From Shewanella benthica (GTDB lineage Bacteria > Pseudomonadota > Gammaproteobacteria > Enterobacterales > Shewanellaceae), in contig JAKVHY010000012.1 of the NCBI GenBank assembly GCA_023284085.1, forward strand, positions 62,001 to 126,000: a stretch of 64,000 bases of DNA, read 5' to 3'. How positions within the stretch are numbered: the first letter of the stretch is position 1; each line of letters opens with the position of its first letter. Position numbers and translations under genes: made by a program. This document shows positions 31,411-41,152 of this stretch, piece by piece. The notes beneath the pieces are model-generated. The model did no database searches, had not been told where the DNA came from, and saw nothing but the letters and a program-made list of their open reading frames with translations.

Positions 31411-32799
31411 ATGTTGGTCAAGGGAAAGAGTAATGAAGAAGATCTAGACCAGGAGGTATTACTCTGGTTAGGTCAGGAACAGCCCAAATTGCCCGACTCC
31501 AGATTTGAATATTTTAGTTCATCCAGCGAAATTTTTGTTGAGAAATTAACGCCAGATCTAATCGTGTTGTCTATGCAAGATGAAGTACAAGATGAAGTGC
31601 TGATGACATTACGCCATCATGAGTTAACCTCTCATTGTCTGATCTTAGTTTTGCAGGAGAGTATGCTATCTCCTTATCTTGCTAACGGGATATGGAATGA
31701 AGATTATGACCAGCAGTATCAAACGTATAAGTCTCGGAGGCAGCAGGTCAAACTGCGCTATTTTGATGATATTGCTTATAAATTACTGGTATATCTTTGG
31801 TTACACCCAGAGTTCACTCTAACGCCTCACAGTGTTCCCTCCACTAGAACGCTATTTAATTACCCCTTACTTAGCTCCTGGGAAATGCCCCCCGAAGACA
31901 GCTTTTCTTGGTTGATATCACTGCAACGTAAAGGTTGGATTGAGTCGAGCAGTTTAATTAATCGGGTTCGTTTTTGTGATGCTTGCCAATCAGGCCACCT
32001 TAACTACATAGATACTTGCCCTCAATGCCAAAGCATTGAGATTGAAATGCAGTCAAGCTTACATTGTTTTAATTGTGGCCATATAGGCATGCAGGATAGT
32101 TTTAAGAAACAGCTAGGGCTTTCGTGTCCTAATTGTTTGCAAGACCTGCGTCATATTGGTGTCGATTATGACAGGCCCATTGAAAATCAGCACTGTAGCA
32201 GCTGCAACTCTCTTTTTATTGAAGCTAATGTGGAGGCCGAGTGCCTACATTGCAAGATGCATAATAAGCTGTCTGACCTGCAAGTACGTAATATTTATGA
32301 TTATTGTCTTGAAACGGGTGGCAGGCGTCTGGTTCGTCAGGGAAAAGATCAAGGGTTATTTGCCTTGGTACCAGGCGATGCTATGACCAATACTCAGTTC
32401 GATTGGTTGATCAATTGGCAGAACCAGTTAGCCATTCGCCATGGACATGATCATACGATAGTGTCACTACAAATGTTAAACCTAAATGAGTTTCTTACCC
32501 AAGAGGGAGAAGCTAAGGGATTCGCTCATCTCGATGCGTTGCTGGAAAGGATCCGCAGTACAATTCGTACCACTGATGCGTGCACCTATTCGACTGAACA
32601 TGGCCTACTGTTGTTCTTGCCATTCACTGAAATAGACCAAATTAAGGTTATTTATAGCAAAATTTTTGAGCTGAAAAGTAGACTGACGGCCTCTAATATT
32701 GAGGTTAAGGTCAGGGCTATCGCACTACCCGATAAAAATTGGGGTGATGATGTTCAGGCATGGTTAACTGACAAGTTAGCGAGTGCGGAACCACTCTGA
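31411..32799 (+). CDS. TackOD1-like zinc-ribbon protein with degenerate GGDEF-like C-terminus
   Basis: A 462-residue soluble protein in three parts. Residues 1-115 look like a degenerate receiver domain (KLTPDLIVLSMQDEV). Residues 185-300 contain six CxxC pairs (CDAC, CPQC, CFNC, CPNC, CSSC, CLHC, from about 189 to 281), enough for three zinc ribbons, in the pattern of the predicted TackOD1 output domain. Residues 330-455 resemble a GGDEF fold, but the signature is lost (STEHGLLLFLPF in place of GGDEF), so no cyclic-di-GMP synthesis is expected. Its stop overlaps the glycosyltransferase start (TGATG), which implies translational coupling. I infer a cytoplasmic regulator or scaffold of the synthase. 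Domain naming is from memory of the family pattern and should be checked. Confidence 0.65.
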   Translation: MLVKGKSNEEDLDQEVLLWLGQEQPKLPDSRFEYFSSSSEIFVEKLTPDLIVLSMQDEVQDEVLMTLRHHELTSHCLILVLQESMLSPYLANGIWNEDYDQQYQTYKSRRQQVKLRYFDDIAYKLLVYLWLHPEFTLTPHSVPSTRTLFNYPLLSSWEMPPEDSFSWLISLQRKGWIESSSLINRVRFCDACQSGHLNYIDTCPQCQSIEIEMQSSLHCFNCGHIGMQDSFKKQLGLSCPNCLQDLRHIGVDYDRPIENQHCSSCNSLFIEANVEAECLHCKMHNKLSDLQVRNIYDYCLETGGRRLVRQGKDQGLFALVPGDAMTNTQFDWLINWQNQLAIRHGHDHTIVSLQMLNLNEFLTQEGEAKGFAHLDALLERIRSTIRTTDACTYSTEHGLLLFLPFTEIDQIKVIYSKIFELKSRLTASNIEVKVRAIALPDKNWGDDVQAWLTDKLASAEPL

Positions 32800-34130
32800 T
32801 GCTAAGTGAGTTTAATACAATCAGCTATATTGCATTAGATATCTGGTATCAGCTGGGAGAACACCTAGTCTTCTTTGTTTGGCTTATTCCTTTAGTGCTT
32901 ATGTATGAGATGCCTCTGATGATCATTGTCGTAGGAGGCATCCTACGTTGGTATTACAGCACTTTTATGATGCCACCTAAAACGTCATTGTTTAAGCCTA
33001 AGGTGACTTGTGTCATCACTTGCTATGCCGAAGGAGATGCAGTTAAGTCGACCATAGACTCTTTTGTCGAGCAGACCTACGATGGAGAGATTGAGATCAT
33101 CGCAGTCGTAGATGGTGCGGTGCAAAATGCCGATACCTATCGTGTGGCGATGGCCTGCGCGAAGGCCTGTAAGACTGAAAAACGTAAGGTTATTGTTTTG
33201 CCTAAATGGCAACGGGGGGGCAGGGTCTCCACGCTTAATGCCGGTTTAAGCATGGCATCGGGGGAGATTGTTATCAATGCCGATGCTGACACATCATTTG
33301 ATAATGATATGGTCAATCAAGTTGTCCCTTACTTTGAAAATCCTAACGTACCAGCCCTGGGCGGGGCGCTCAGAGTTCGAAATATCAATGAGTCTATCTG
33401 GACTCGTATGCAGTCTATTGAGTACTTGATCTCCATGCAGGGAGGAAAAACTGGGCTGGCTCAGTGGAACTTTCTTAACAATATTTCTGGTGCATTTGGT
33501 GTGTTCAGACGAGAGTTCCTGATGCAGATTGGAGGTTGGGATACTCATACGGCTGAAGATCTCGATTTGACAGTCAGAATTAAGCAGTATTTCAAGCGAC
33601 ACCCGAACTGGAAGATCCCATTTGCTACCTTAGCGATTGGTCATACGGATGCTCCTGCAGATCTCAAAACCTTAGTGATGCAAAGATTGCGCTGGGATGG
33701 TGATCTCTTGTTTCTATACTTCCGTAAACATTGGCCGGCATTCACGCCTAAATTGTTAGGCTGGAGCACTTTCTTATTTACCTTATTCTATGGTTTCTTA
33801 CAAAATGTCTTGATGCCTTTTATCATAGTGCTCTACGGCGCCGGCATTATCTTGCTCTATCCGTGGCAATTTATTGCGTCAATATCCGCTGTTATATATA
33901 GCCTCTATTTTGGGGTGTTAGTGTTTTTCTACCTCTTGGTGTTGTTGGCTATCTCAGAACGGGTGAAGCAAGATTTAAGGCTCGCACTCTGGCTTCCCCT
34001 GTATCCCTTCTATGCACTTTTCATGCGCCTGGTTTGTTTGTTTGCCTTGATTAATGAGCTGGTTAGACGCTCTCATGAAGAAAGTTCTATGGCTCCATGG
34101 TGGGTGCTCAAACGAGGACGAAAATTTTGA
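32799..34130 (+). CDS. Membrane-bound family 2 glycosyltransferase
   Basis: A 443-residue processive-type synthase. Two hydrophobic segments lie near residues 20-48, then a cytoplasmic GT-A domain with VVDGA, the DxD-type NADAD (160-164), TAED (251-254) as probable catalytic base region and QRLRW (295-299). The Q-x-x-R-W motif marks processive enzymes such as cellulose, chitin, hyaluronan and alginate synthases. Several membrane helices follow (about residues 320-420). It starts inside the stop of the TackOD1-like gene and is followed, 54 bases on, by a HlyD-like gene. The polymer made cannot be predicted. Confidence 0.88.
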   Translation: MLSEFNTISYIALDIWYQLGEHLVFFVWLIPLVLMYEMPLMIIVVGGILRWYYSTFMMPPKTSLFKPKVTCVITCYAEGDAVKSTIDSFVEQTYDGEIEIIAVVDGAVQNADTYRVAMACAKACKTEKRKVIVLPKWQRGGRVSTLNAGLSMASGEIVINADADTSFDNDMVNQVVPYFENPNVPALGGALRVRNINESIWTRMQSIEYLISMQGGKTGLAQWNFLNNISGAFGVFRREFLMQIGGWDTHTAEDLDLTVRIKQYFKRHPNWKIPFATLAIGHTDAPADLKTLVMQRLRWDGDLLFLYFRKHWPAFTPKLLGWSTFLFTLFYGFLQNVLMPFIIVLYGAGIILLYPWQFIASISAVIYSLYFGVLVFFYLLVLLAISERVKQDLRLALWLPLYPFYALFMRLVCLFALINELVRRSHEESSMAPWWVLKRGRKF

Positions 34131-34184
34131 ATCATAAGTTACTAATTAGAGCCACAAGGCAGAGAATCAAGCAGGAATATTGAG

Positions 34185-35249
34185 ATGAAAGTAAACTATC
34201 AAGCGACACCTAAAGCTGAAAAACCCGATGTGGATAAAGGTGTCGAGGTTAAGTATTCGGGGGCTAAACGGGGCGGCTTTAAATTTAGATGGTACTTGCT
34301 GCTGTTTCTGGTGATATCTCCTGTGCTCTTGGTGAGTTGGATATTGGCAAAGCCGTATATATTCGTACTCGCTCCGGGAATTATCACCGCCGAACCATTG
34401 GAGATGAGGGCGCCCAGTAAAGGAGTGGTACAAAGGGTGGCAGACCAGGTGACATCTGAAGTTGAGAAAGGCAGTTATTTGCTGGTGATAGCAGAGCCGG
34501 AATTAGATGCCCAAGTGGCAGAGCTTACACGGCAGTTATTCGAAATAGAAGGAAAAGCCTCATTCGATGGTGAACCTGTGTTGTTAAGACTACATCGACG
34601 TATCGAAGTGGCTCAGGATGGGGTAAAACGCCAAGATGAGTTACTCGTCACCTATAAAAATTTTCAGATGCGAGGAGTCGTGCCAACCTCTGATATGGCC
34701 ATGGTTATGCAAGCCAATACGGCGTCTAAAATGGCATTAGAACAAGCTAAAGTTGACTTGTTACATGAGCTTGAACGACAACATATTCAGTCAATCGCTG
34801 GCGTGGTCACTCAAACCCGCAACCAACTCAAGTCCCAACTTGCCAGGCTAAAGTCTAAACAATCGGGGATGAAGATAATGGCTCCGTTTACCGGGAGGAT
34901 AGAAGACATTTTGGTACAGGTTGGTGAACAGGTAGATGAGAACCAGCCTCTATTGTGGTTAACTGGTAGAGATAAGCCTGTGGTAGTGGCTTATCTGGAT
35001 CCTAAGTATCTCGAATACGTAGATATTGGCCAACAGGCAACGATTAAGTTGCCAAACGGGCAAAATATCAGGGGTATGATTGAAGAACCTACCGAGCTGG
35101 TGACTAAGATACCTAAGCAACTGTCTGGTCCCTTCGATGGTGAGAAGGCTGCATTAAAAGTGACGCTCACTTTAGATGAAATGTTGCCTTTTGCGGTTGA
35201 GGGTGTACCTGTTGAGGTTAGTTTCGATTATAAATGGCCATTCCAGTAA
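34185..35249 (+). CDS. HlyD/Alg44-like membrane-fusion protein
   Basis: A 354-residue protein with one membrane helix near residues 36-58 (YLLLFLVISPVLLVSWILAK). After it come a first lipoyl half (MRAPSKGVVQRVADQVTSEVEKGSYLLVI), a helical hairpin at about 105-215, a second lipoyl half (MKIMAPFTGRIEDILVQVGEQVDENQPL) and a beta-barrel part. This is the HlyD adaptor layout. In alginate synthesis Alg44 has the same periplasmic part plus a cytoplasmic PilZ domain that binds cyclic-di-GMP; the 35-residue cytoplasmic end here is too short for PilZ. Together with the preceding glycosyltransferase it suggests polymer synthesis and export across the inner membrane. No outer-membrane exporter is nearby. 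Confidence 0.82.
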   Translation: MKVNYQATPKAEKPDVDKGVEVKYSGAKRGGFKFRWYLLLFLVISPVLLVSWILAKPYIFVLAPGIITAEPLEMRAPSKGVVQRVADQVTSEVEKGSYLLVIAEPELDAQVAELTRQLFEIEGKASFDGEPVLLRLHRRIEVAQDGVKRQDELLVTYKNFQMRGVVPTSDMAMVMQANTASKMALEQAKVDLLHELERQHIQSIAGVVTQTRNQLKSQLARLKSKQSGMKIMAPFTGRIEDILVQVGEQVDENQPLLWLTGRDKPVVVAYLDPKYLEYVDIGQQATIKLPNGQNIRGMIEEPTELVTKIPKQLSGPFDGEKAALKVTLTLDEMLPFAVEGVPVEVSFDYKWPFQ

Positions 35250-35461
35250 TTGCATAAAGTATTCGATCGTTGTTTTTTGTATCGATTCACTCTATGCTGG
35301 ACTTGTTACAATAACGTTATTTTTTAAGGGGGCGCTGGTGAATTGCACTAAAGCTATGCTCCCAATAAATATACAGCCTCAGTATGCGGTTGAGGTTTAG
35401 AGCCTCGTTTGTCACTCTTGTTTAGTGAAAGACTCGCGCAAAATTAGAAAGGATAATAATA

Positions 35462-35893
35462 ATGACTAAATCGACCCTGATTTCTATCACATTAGTCGCA
35501 GCCGCCGTTGTGGCTGCAATAGGTTACCAAAGTTTTAGCTCTGAGCCTGAATCCGTTGAGGCTATTCCACCTCAAGATGTAACAACTTCTCCGGTTGCAT
35601 TGCAAGCACTATCATCTGCTAAGCCTGTAGCGCCTGTTTCTATGAGTGCGCCCAAGTCTGTGACGCAAACTTCAATGGCGGTGCAATCGGCATCAGATGT
35701 TGTGGCTAGTCCTGATGCTAAACCTTCAGCAGTTAATGACCCGAGTCATCCTCCACGTCAAGCTCCGAACGCAAACCGAGCCCCTAGTTCGGCACCCAAT
35801 GCCAACCCTGAGTATGCCCATCACCCTAGACCTGGCACAGAGCAACCCGTCTCTGCGCCTGTGAGCATGCCGTCCCAGGCACCCGTTAAATAA
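35462..35893 (+). CDS. Pro/Ala/Ser-rich membrane-anchored protein
   Basis: A 143-residue protein with an N-terminal membrane helix (LISITLVAAAVVAAIGY) and then a low-complexity tail rich in Pro, Ala, Ser and Val, with repeated PNANRAPSSAPNANPEYAHH-like stretches. It probably spans the periplasm as an extended chain. AAGGA precedes the ATG. It is in the same direction as the polysaccharide operon but 212 bp after it, so membership is possible, not shown. I do not recognise a family. Confidence 0.55.
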   Translation: MTKSTLISITLVAAAVVAAIGYQSFSSEPESVEAIPPQDVTTSPVALQALSSAKPVAPVSMSAPKSVTQTSMAVQSASDVVASPDAKPSAVNDPSHPPRQAPNANRAPSSAPNANPEYAHHPRPGTEQPVSAPVSMPSQAPVK

Positions 35894-35901
35894 GCTGATA
35901 G

Positions 35902-37779
35902 CTAGTCTTTTCTTGGTGCGTCGAAATGGGTCTCACTCATGTCGGCATGCAACACGGCTATCTTAGTCGGCGCGCCATTCTTAGCTAAACTTAGCAAACC
36001 TATTCCACTCTGATTCATTAAGCGTTTACTGCGTTCGCCATTGGGGCGTCGCCCCCGAATAGACATGCGCTTACGCTTAGTCAAAAAGTTAAGCGGTGAG
36101 AAGTGGCCATATAGCCAGCCATTGAGTTTGTCGAAGATAGGGATTAACTTTTCTGGGAACTGGTTCTTAAGGCCGCTGCAGGTGATCTGGTAAATTTGGG
36201 GGCCAGCCTTCCTAAAGCGTATGCGAATGTCATAGGCAAATGAATAATGCACGTCGCCAGACAAGATGACGAATTGCTCCGGCGTTTTCCTGTGCTGAAA
36301 AATACTCAATAGCGTGTTGGCCGTTCCCGGATGAGCCATCCAGTTTTCTGCATCGACCAGTAGAGAACCACCCAGCATAGTCGCTGTGCGCTGTATCGTC
36401 TCGATAAGCTTTACCCCGAACATGGGCGCCGCCGAGATGATGATGACATTGCTCTGACCAACCAACTCATGCTGGAATTCCATCAAGGCTTCCCAGTCCA
36501 TCAATCCCGAAGGTTTAGCCAGATTAGATTCACTGCGCCAGCGATGGGTCCGAGTATCCAAGACCACTATTTTAGGTGAAGTATTTAAGGTGTAATGCCA
36601 GTGGTCAAACTTGAGCAGCTCATCGATTAATGTGTCTTGTTTCTCTTCATTAGGGCTGCCAAAGTAGGCATCGATTAGCGGGACTATTTCAGTTTTAAAC
36701 TTCTGTGGCGCATTACCTAATCCCTGAAACAGGGTATAGCCGATAAGTGCATTGCCTATGATACGTTTAGAGAAAGTGTGGCCGTAGGCGGCTTTCTCCC
36801 ACTTAGCGGTGAGGTTCCAATCATCGGTTACATCGTGATCATCGAAGATCATATAAGTCGGCAGATGTGCCATTAAGCGCCTGACCTGATGCAGTCCGGC
36901 CTTAAATTCCAGTAGATGCAGCCACTCTTTTTCCCAGCGAAGCTTATTGACAGCAGACAGACCTGCGATGTCTTTAGGGATCTCTATTTGATCCCAGAGC
37001 TCGGGAGACCAGGTCAGCAGATAAAGCGCTATGATCTCACCTAGAGAAATCAGATGATTCTCGGCTAACGATGAGGTGAAGATAGGATGATTGATATACC
37101 AGCGCCTAAGGGCCGTTTTCGCCTGATATTGGGTCTTTGGCAACAAATTTCTATGTCGCTGATACAGGGCTGCCGGCTGATAACTAATAGCGGAGCTTTC
37201 ATTGATGGCTGCACCAAAGAACTGCTCTTGGGGCAAGCCTAATAGTTGAATCACTTGGCCTATAGCATAGAGCATGGGTCCGGCTATATCATCGACATAG
37301 ACCTGATCGCCGCTAAGCATCAAGAGCGACGGCCTGGCTTCAACACTGAGGTTGTGGCCGAGTCTGGTATCGGCTGCGACTAAGGCATCGCCGCTATGAT
37401 GATGGGGGTTACGGCAGGAGCCGTGCAGCATGTTATCTATCTCAGGCTTGATAACAAACTCGGGGGCTGATTTACTCGGATAATTCAGTTGGGCGATATT
37501 CTCAAACAATGCGCCATGCAGGCTATCTTCAAGTCTGTATTCTATTGCCGAATTTACCGCTAGCAGGTCGTCCTGACTAACATGGAGCAGATACTGCCAT
37601 GCACGCTCACCAAGCCGAATTTCATGACGCTGCTCACTGGCTAATATCAGCTTCTCTTCGCCTATATGTAAGGTCAACTCATTCATAGATTCTGCGCTGA
37701 CAAACCACAGGGTGAAATTGTCTTTGTCGCAATGACGAAGTGTTGGACCAGCAAGGACTAGGGGGAGTGCTGCGGGCAT
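35902..37779 (-). CDS. PhoD-like metallophosphoesterase
   Basis: A 625-residue protein of the alkaline phosphatase D type. Metal-binding motifs are in order: HGSCRNPHHHSGDA, LMLSGDQVYVDD, TYMIFDDHDVTDDW and FVILSGDVHYSFAY. These match the PhoD-like fold, which uses calcium and iron in characterised members. An N-terminal beta-sandwich (residues 1-100) precedes the catalytic domain. There is no signal peptide or Tat motif, which is unlike secreted PhoD, so the enzyme should be cytoplasmic. It is divergent from another phosphodiesterase gene. Substrate unknown. Confidence 0.85.
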   Translation of the reverse strand: MPAALPLVLAGPTLRHCDKDNFTLWFVSAESMNELTLHIGEEKLILASEQRHEIRLGERAWQYLLHVSQDDLLAVNSAIEYRLEDSLHGALFENIAQLNYPSKSAPEFVIKPEIDNMLHGSCRNPHHHSGDALVAADTRLGHNLSVEARPSLLMLSGDQVYVDDIAGPMLYAIGQVIQLLGLPQEQFFGAAINESSAISYQPAALYQRHRNLLPKTQYQAKTALRRWYINHPIFTSSLAENHLISLGEIIALYLLTWSPELWDQIEIPKDIAGLSAVNKLRWEKEWLHLLEFKAGLHQVRRLMAHLPTYMIFDDHDVTDDWNLTAKWEKAAYGHTFSKRIIGNALIGYTLFQGLGNAPQKFKTEIVPLIDAYFGSPNEEKQDTLIDELLKFDHWHYTLNTSPKIVVLDTRTHRWRSESNLAKPSGLMDWEALMEFQHELVGQSNVIIISAAPMFGVKLIETIQRTATMLGGSLLVDAENWMAHPGTANTLLSIFQHRKTPEQFVILSGDVHYSFAYDIRIRFRKAGPQIYQITCSGLKNQFPEKLIPIFDKLNGWLYGHFSPLNFLTKRKRMSIRGRRPNGERSKRLMNQSGIGLLSLAKNGAPTKIAVLHADMSETHFDAPRKD

Positions 37780-37947
37780 ATTCAGTATGGATCCCAGACG
37801 TAATTCATGAGCTCACAGATTAAACAAAAGCCATGGATTTGCAAAACATTAATCGTCTTTTTCGAACTGATTGTAACCAAAATTTGAGTTGTCGATGAAG
37901 TATGTAATCATTGCACGCTCTGGGATTCTTGTGGTTATGGGCTGTAT

Positions 37948-40908
37948 ATGGATATTTGTGCTAAATCTTATTGGCGTGGGTTAGGTAAGTGGGCACTTGT
38001 TTCTGTGTCTTTGTTAAGTCCGTCTGCTTGGGCCGATATCGGTGATACGCCAGTTATAGGTGGTGTATTTAATGCTGGTGAGGTCATGAGAGACCAGATT
38101 GTCTCTTCGCTGAGTTATTCTACTAAGCTGACACGAGATATTGCCCTGTTTACTATCGGCGGCGTGTCACTCGATGCCTACATTTTAACGCTTCCTCTGG
38201 ATAAGAAGGTCAAAGTTCGAGTCATAGCTCAGCTTAGCGACCCTAGTTATGCGATTCCTCTTGGTCATTTCCTCTATAGTTTTTATGATAGATATACTGG
38301 CCTAAGTAGCGAAGATGAATTTAAGCAGCATTTGGCTAGCGTTTATGATGCAGAACAGCTCAAGCAGCTCGAACATAGCCTCTACCATTTTGGTTCTGGA
38401 TCAGTAAAAGATAAGCCGAGTGAAAATAGTTTAATCATAGAGGAGCAAGACTCTGGCACAAATGGCGCTTCGCAACAGGAATCGGTTAAACAAGGCAATG
38501 CCCAAGGTATAAAAGCCGATCGCCAGTTTATCGCCTCTATGGTGACCATATATGATGCTCTTGTCGATATCGGTATGTGGCAGGATATGGATGCTGTGCC
38601 TGCTAAATATACCTATCTCACTCGGAGTGCTGCCGATTTACACTTAGTAGATAAGATACAGCCCATTATCATAGGGATAATGTCTAAGGCTGCGGCTGGC
38701 ATGGATGAAGGTGAGATACAAAGCTCGGTACTCGCCATCATAGAAGATGATAAGCCGCAGAATAGGGGCAAGGTTAATAATAAGGCTCAGGCGTTAACCA
38801 TCACTCTGATTGATTTTGTGCGCTTAAATGTGCTCAAGGCTTATCGTCAGTTTGTGTTTAAAAAGGAGCGTGAGCAGGCATTAAATGCCTGGATGCAAGA
38901 TACATTCGATGATAACAGTGATGTCTTGATTGGCTTTTTAGAATCACAGCAGAAGCGTCGATACTCGGTGCAGGTGACGGTCGATGGCCTGCAACAAAGC
39001 TTGGTCGAAGGCCTGGTGGATCAATCTAAGCCATTTATTCACCGCGCATATCAGATGCATCTACAGGGAGCCGATGTTAAGCCTAAGGGAGAGACGACTA
39101 AACAGCCAGAACATGAGCAGCAGGTTAAGTTTATGGCTGAACTCGCCGAGGGGGAATATAAGGATCAACATTATCTGCCCTTCTTCAAACGTCTGTATCG
39201 GGAGCATCCTAGGTCTATTACTCAGGTAGGTATCTCTTCTACGCCGACAATCAGTGTGCGAAATCTGCCGATCATCAAGACCGGTGCTAAGGTCTCCGGC
39301 GAGGGAGGTACGGGGATCCCTAACTTCCATTTTGTCGATCGCCAGCAAGATAGAGCCTATTACTTCTTTGGCAACGATGCTTTGCAACTGGATCGTCTCA
39401 TGGAGAGTCATGGGGTGAAAACTATGTTCGATCGTTTAGCTTATCTGATCACGCTCAACTGTAACGGCCAATATGATTGGAATGCACATACTAGCTACGA
39501 TGGCTTAGTCAATCTAGGTTTCGGTGAGGCGCAGCGTGATTATGGCGAGAAGCGCTGTATTAGGGAGTTGCAGGAGCGGGCTAAGGTCGAGGTGAAGCTA
39601 AGGGAGTTTCGAGCTGAGATAATTGAGGATATTCGCGGTTATCAAGGTATCTTCTTCCTTGATGTGTTCACTAAATTAACCAAGAAATGGAAAATTGAGA
39701 AGGCTATCTCGAGGCTTGCCAAGCTCGATGGTCAAGGCATGCCGGATCATACCTTGATCTATAATCCCTGGCCAGATCACTTCGCTCATTTCACCGGGCC
39801 TTTCAGTGACGAGATTATCATGCCAACCGGGGAGCTAAATCGACTGGATTTCTGGTTAGGTCAGACAGAACAAGTCTATAAAGATGCGGGGGTTTACGAT
39901 CAAACCTTGTGGGGAATGGCGGGGGATCATGGCCTGACTCCGGTTTTTTATGCGTTGAATCCCGAGAGGCAAGTATTTGATAATTTGTCTAGGAAACTGG
40001 GTTATCCCCTGCTGGTAAAGAAAATATCTTCCGATGAGGGTGAAGGACCGAAAATCACCAATGCCCTTAATTACGCGAGTAACAAAGGCTTAGATGTGGT
40101 TGTGGCTTCTACTGCTGGAGGCAACATGATGATGGATTTCTTCAACGCTAAATCCGGCTGGCAAGCACAACCTGTTTATAACGACCTGACTCACTGGTTA
40201 CCGATTCATGCAGCCAAAGTAACGGATACTTTGGACATAGTCACAGAGACGGCCAACAGCCTGTCTGAGTCTCTGGATTATATGGTGTTGAGGGAGCGTC
40301 AATGCAATTTTTCTGGCTGTCAGGTGCGTTTAATTGGCCATCGTGATGGCGTTCGACTCGATGAGCTGGTGGAGCGAAGAGGGAATAAACTGCTCTACAC
40401 CAGCTTAACGGGAAGACCTGCTAGATTACTGAATACTCAGGAGTTGAATCCGTATCGACAAACTCCCTCTCAAGCTGATATTGAGCTATTTTCTGAGTTA
40501 AAAAACTTATGCATCACCCAGGCGAAAGCCGATGATGTCAATTCATGGTGTACAGTTCAGCAGTGGCGGGACTTGACTCGTTTCACTCTCCGCCCCGACT
40601 CGGTGAATCAGATAGCCAGGTTATACGATGAGGCCCATGCCGGTACGATTAACCTGTTTCCCAAGGCTGGCATAGGCTACAACACTAAGGTGCCCGGTCG
40701 TCATGCCGGAGAGGACTTCCCTGAGAAGGATGCTTTTATCGGCTTCTGGGGCACTCCCATAGGGCCCAATGCCAGCACACTCAAGATAGAGGAGAATGGC
40801 TCGCTGGCGCCGACCTTGTATGAATACCTGACCGGAGAGCAGGTGATATCGGGAGAGAACGGCTGGGGTTATCCATCGTTATTAAATAAGCTAGATATTC
40901 AACATTAA
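37948..40908 (+). CDS. Large type I phosphodiesterase / alkaline phosphatase superfamily protein
   Basis: A 986-residue protein with a signal peptide (ALVSVSLLSPSAWA). Residues 30-400 form a largely helical region I do not recognise. The second half has alkaline phosphatase superfamily signs: STPTISVRNLPIIKTGA as possible nucleophile region (threonine), YNPWPDHFAHFTG with a D-x-x-x-H metal pair, GMAGDHGLTPVFY with the D-H pair, and PGRHAGEDFPEKDAF near the end with a final histidine. The fold is that of nucleotide pyrophosphatases and phosphodiesterases. The C-terminal stretch NGWGYPSLLNKLDIQH is repeated downstream as two untranslated copies. The substrate and the role of the N-terminal half are unknown. 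Confidence 0.72.
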   Translation: MDICAKSYWRGLGKWALVSVSLLSPSAWADIGDTPVIGGVFNAGEVMRDQIVSSLSYSTKLTRDIALFTIGGVSLDAYILTLPLDKKVKVRVIAQLSDPSYAIPLGHFLYSFYDRYTGLSSEDEFKQHLASVYDAEQLKQLEHSLYHFGSGSVKDKPSENSLIIEEQDSGTNGASQQESVKQGNAQGIKADRQFIASMVTIYDALVDIGMWQDMDAVPAKYTYLTRSAADLHLVDKIQPIIIGIMSKAAAGMDEGEIQSSVLAIIEDDKPQNRGKVNNKAQALTITLIDFVRLNVLKAYRQFVFKKEREQALNAWMQDTFDDNSDVLIGFLESQQKRRYSVQVTVDGLQQSLVEGLVDQSKPFIHRAYQMHLQGADVKPKGETTKQPEHEQQVKFMAELAEGEYKDQHYLPFFKRLYREHPRSITQVGISSTPTISVRNLPIIKTGAKVSGEGGTGIPNFHFVDRQQDRAYYFFGNDALQLDRLMESHGVKTMFDRLAYLITLNCNGQYDWNAHTSYDGLVNLGFGEAQRDYGEKRCIRELQERAKVEVKLREFRAEIIEDIRGYQGIFFLDVFTKLTKKWKIEKAISRLAKLDGQGMPDHTLIYNPWPDHFAHFTGPFSDEIIMPTGELNRLDFWLGQTEQVYKDAGVYDQTLWGMAGDHGLTPVFYALNPERQVFDNLSRKLGYPLLVKKISSDEGEGPKITNALNYASNKGLDVVVASTAGGNMMMDFFNAKSGWQAQPVYNDLTHWLPIHAAKVTDTLDIVTETANSLSESLDYMVLRERQCNFSGCQVRLIGHRDGVRLDELVERRGNKLLYTSLTGRPARLLNTQELNPYRQTPSQADIELFSELKNLCITQAKADDVNSWCTVQQWRDLTRFTLRPDSVNQIARLYDEAHAGTINLFPKAGIGYNTKVPGRHAGEDFPEKDAFIGFWGTPIGPNASTLKIEENGSLAPTLYEYLTGEQVISGENGWGYPSLLNKLDIQH

Positions 40909-41075
40909 TCTCGGTTAAGCCTTGTGAGAACGGCTGGGGTTATCCGTCATTATTAAATAAGCTAGATATTCAACATTAATCTCGGTTAAAACTTGGTGAG
41001 AACGGCTGGGGTTATCCGTCACAATTAAACTAAACAAGTTAGATATTCAACATTAATCTCGATTAAGCCTTTGTG
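40855..41075 (+). repeat. Three tandem copies of the gene's 3' end, about 71 bp each
   Basis: The units start with GAGAACGGCTGGGG at 40855, 40926 and 40998. The first is inside the gene and includes its stop; the second and third lie downstream. The second could still encode NGWGYPSLLNKLDIQH and a stop; the third has diverged (CACAATTAAACTAAACAAG in the middle). Confidence 0.92.
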
Positions 41076-41152
41076 TAAATCCATGTGCTTCCTACTCGAA
41101 AGTCATTACACTGGGCCAATCTTTAAAATACACGGATAGGCATGGGGATAAG

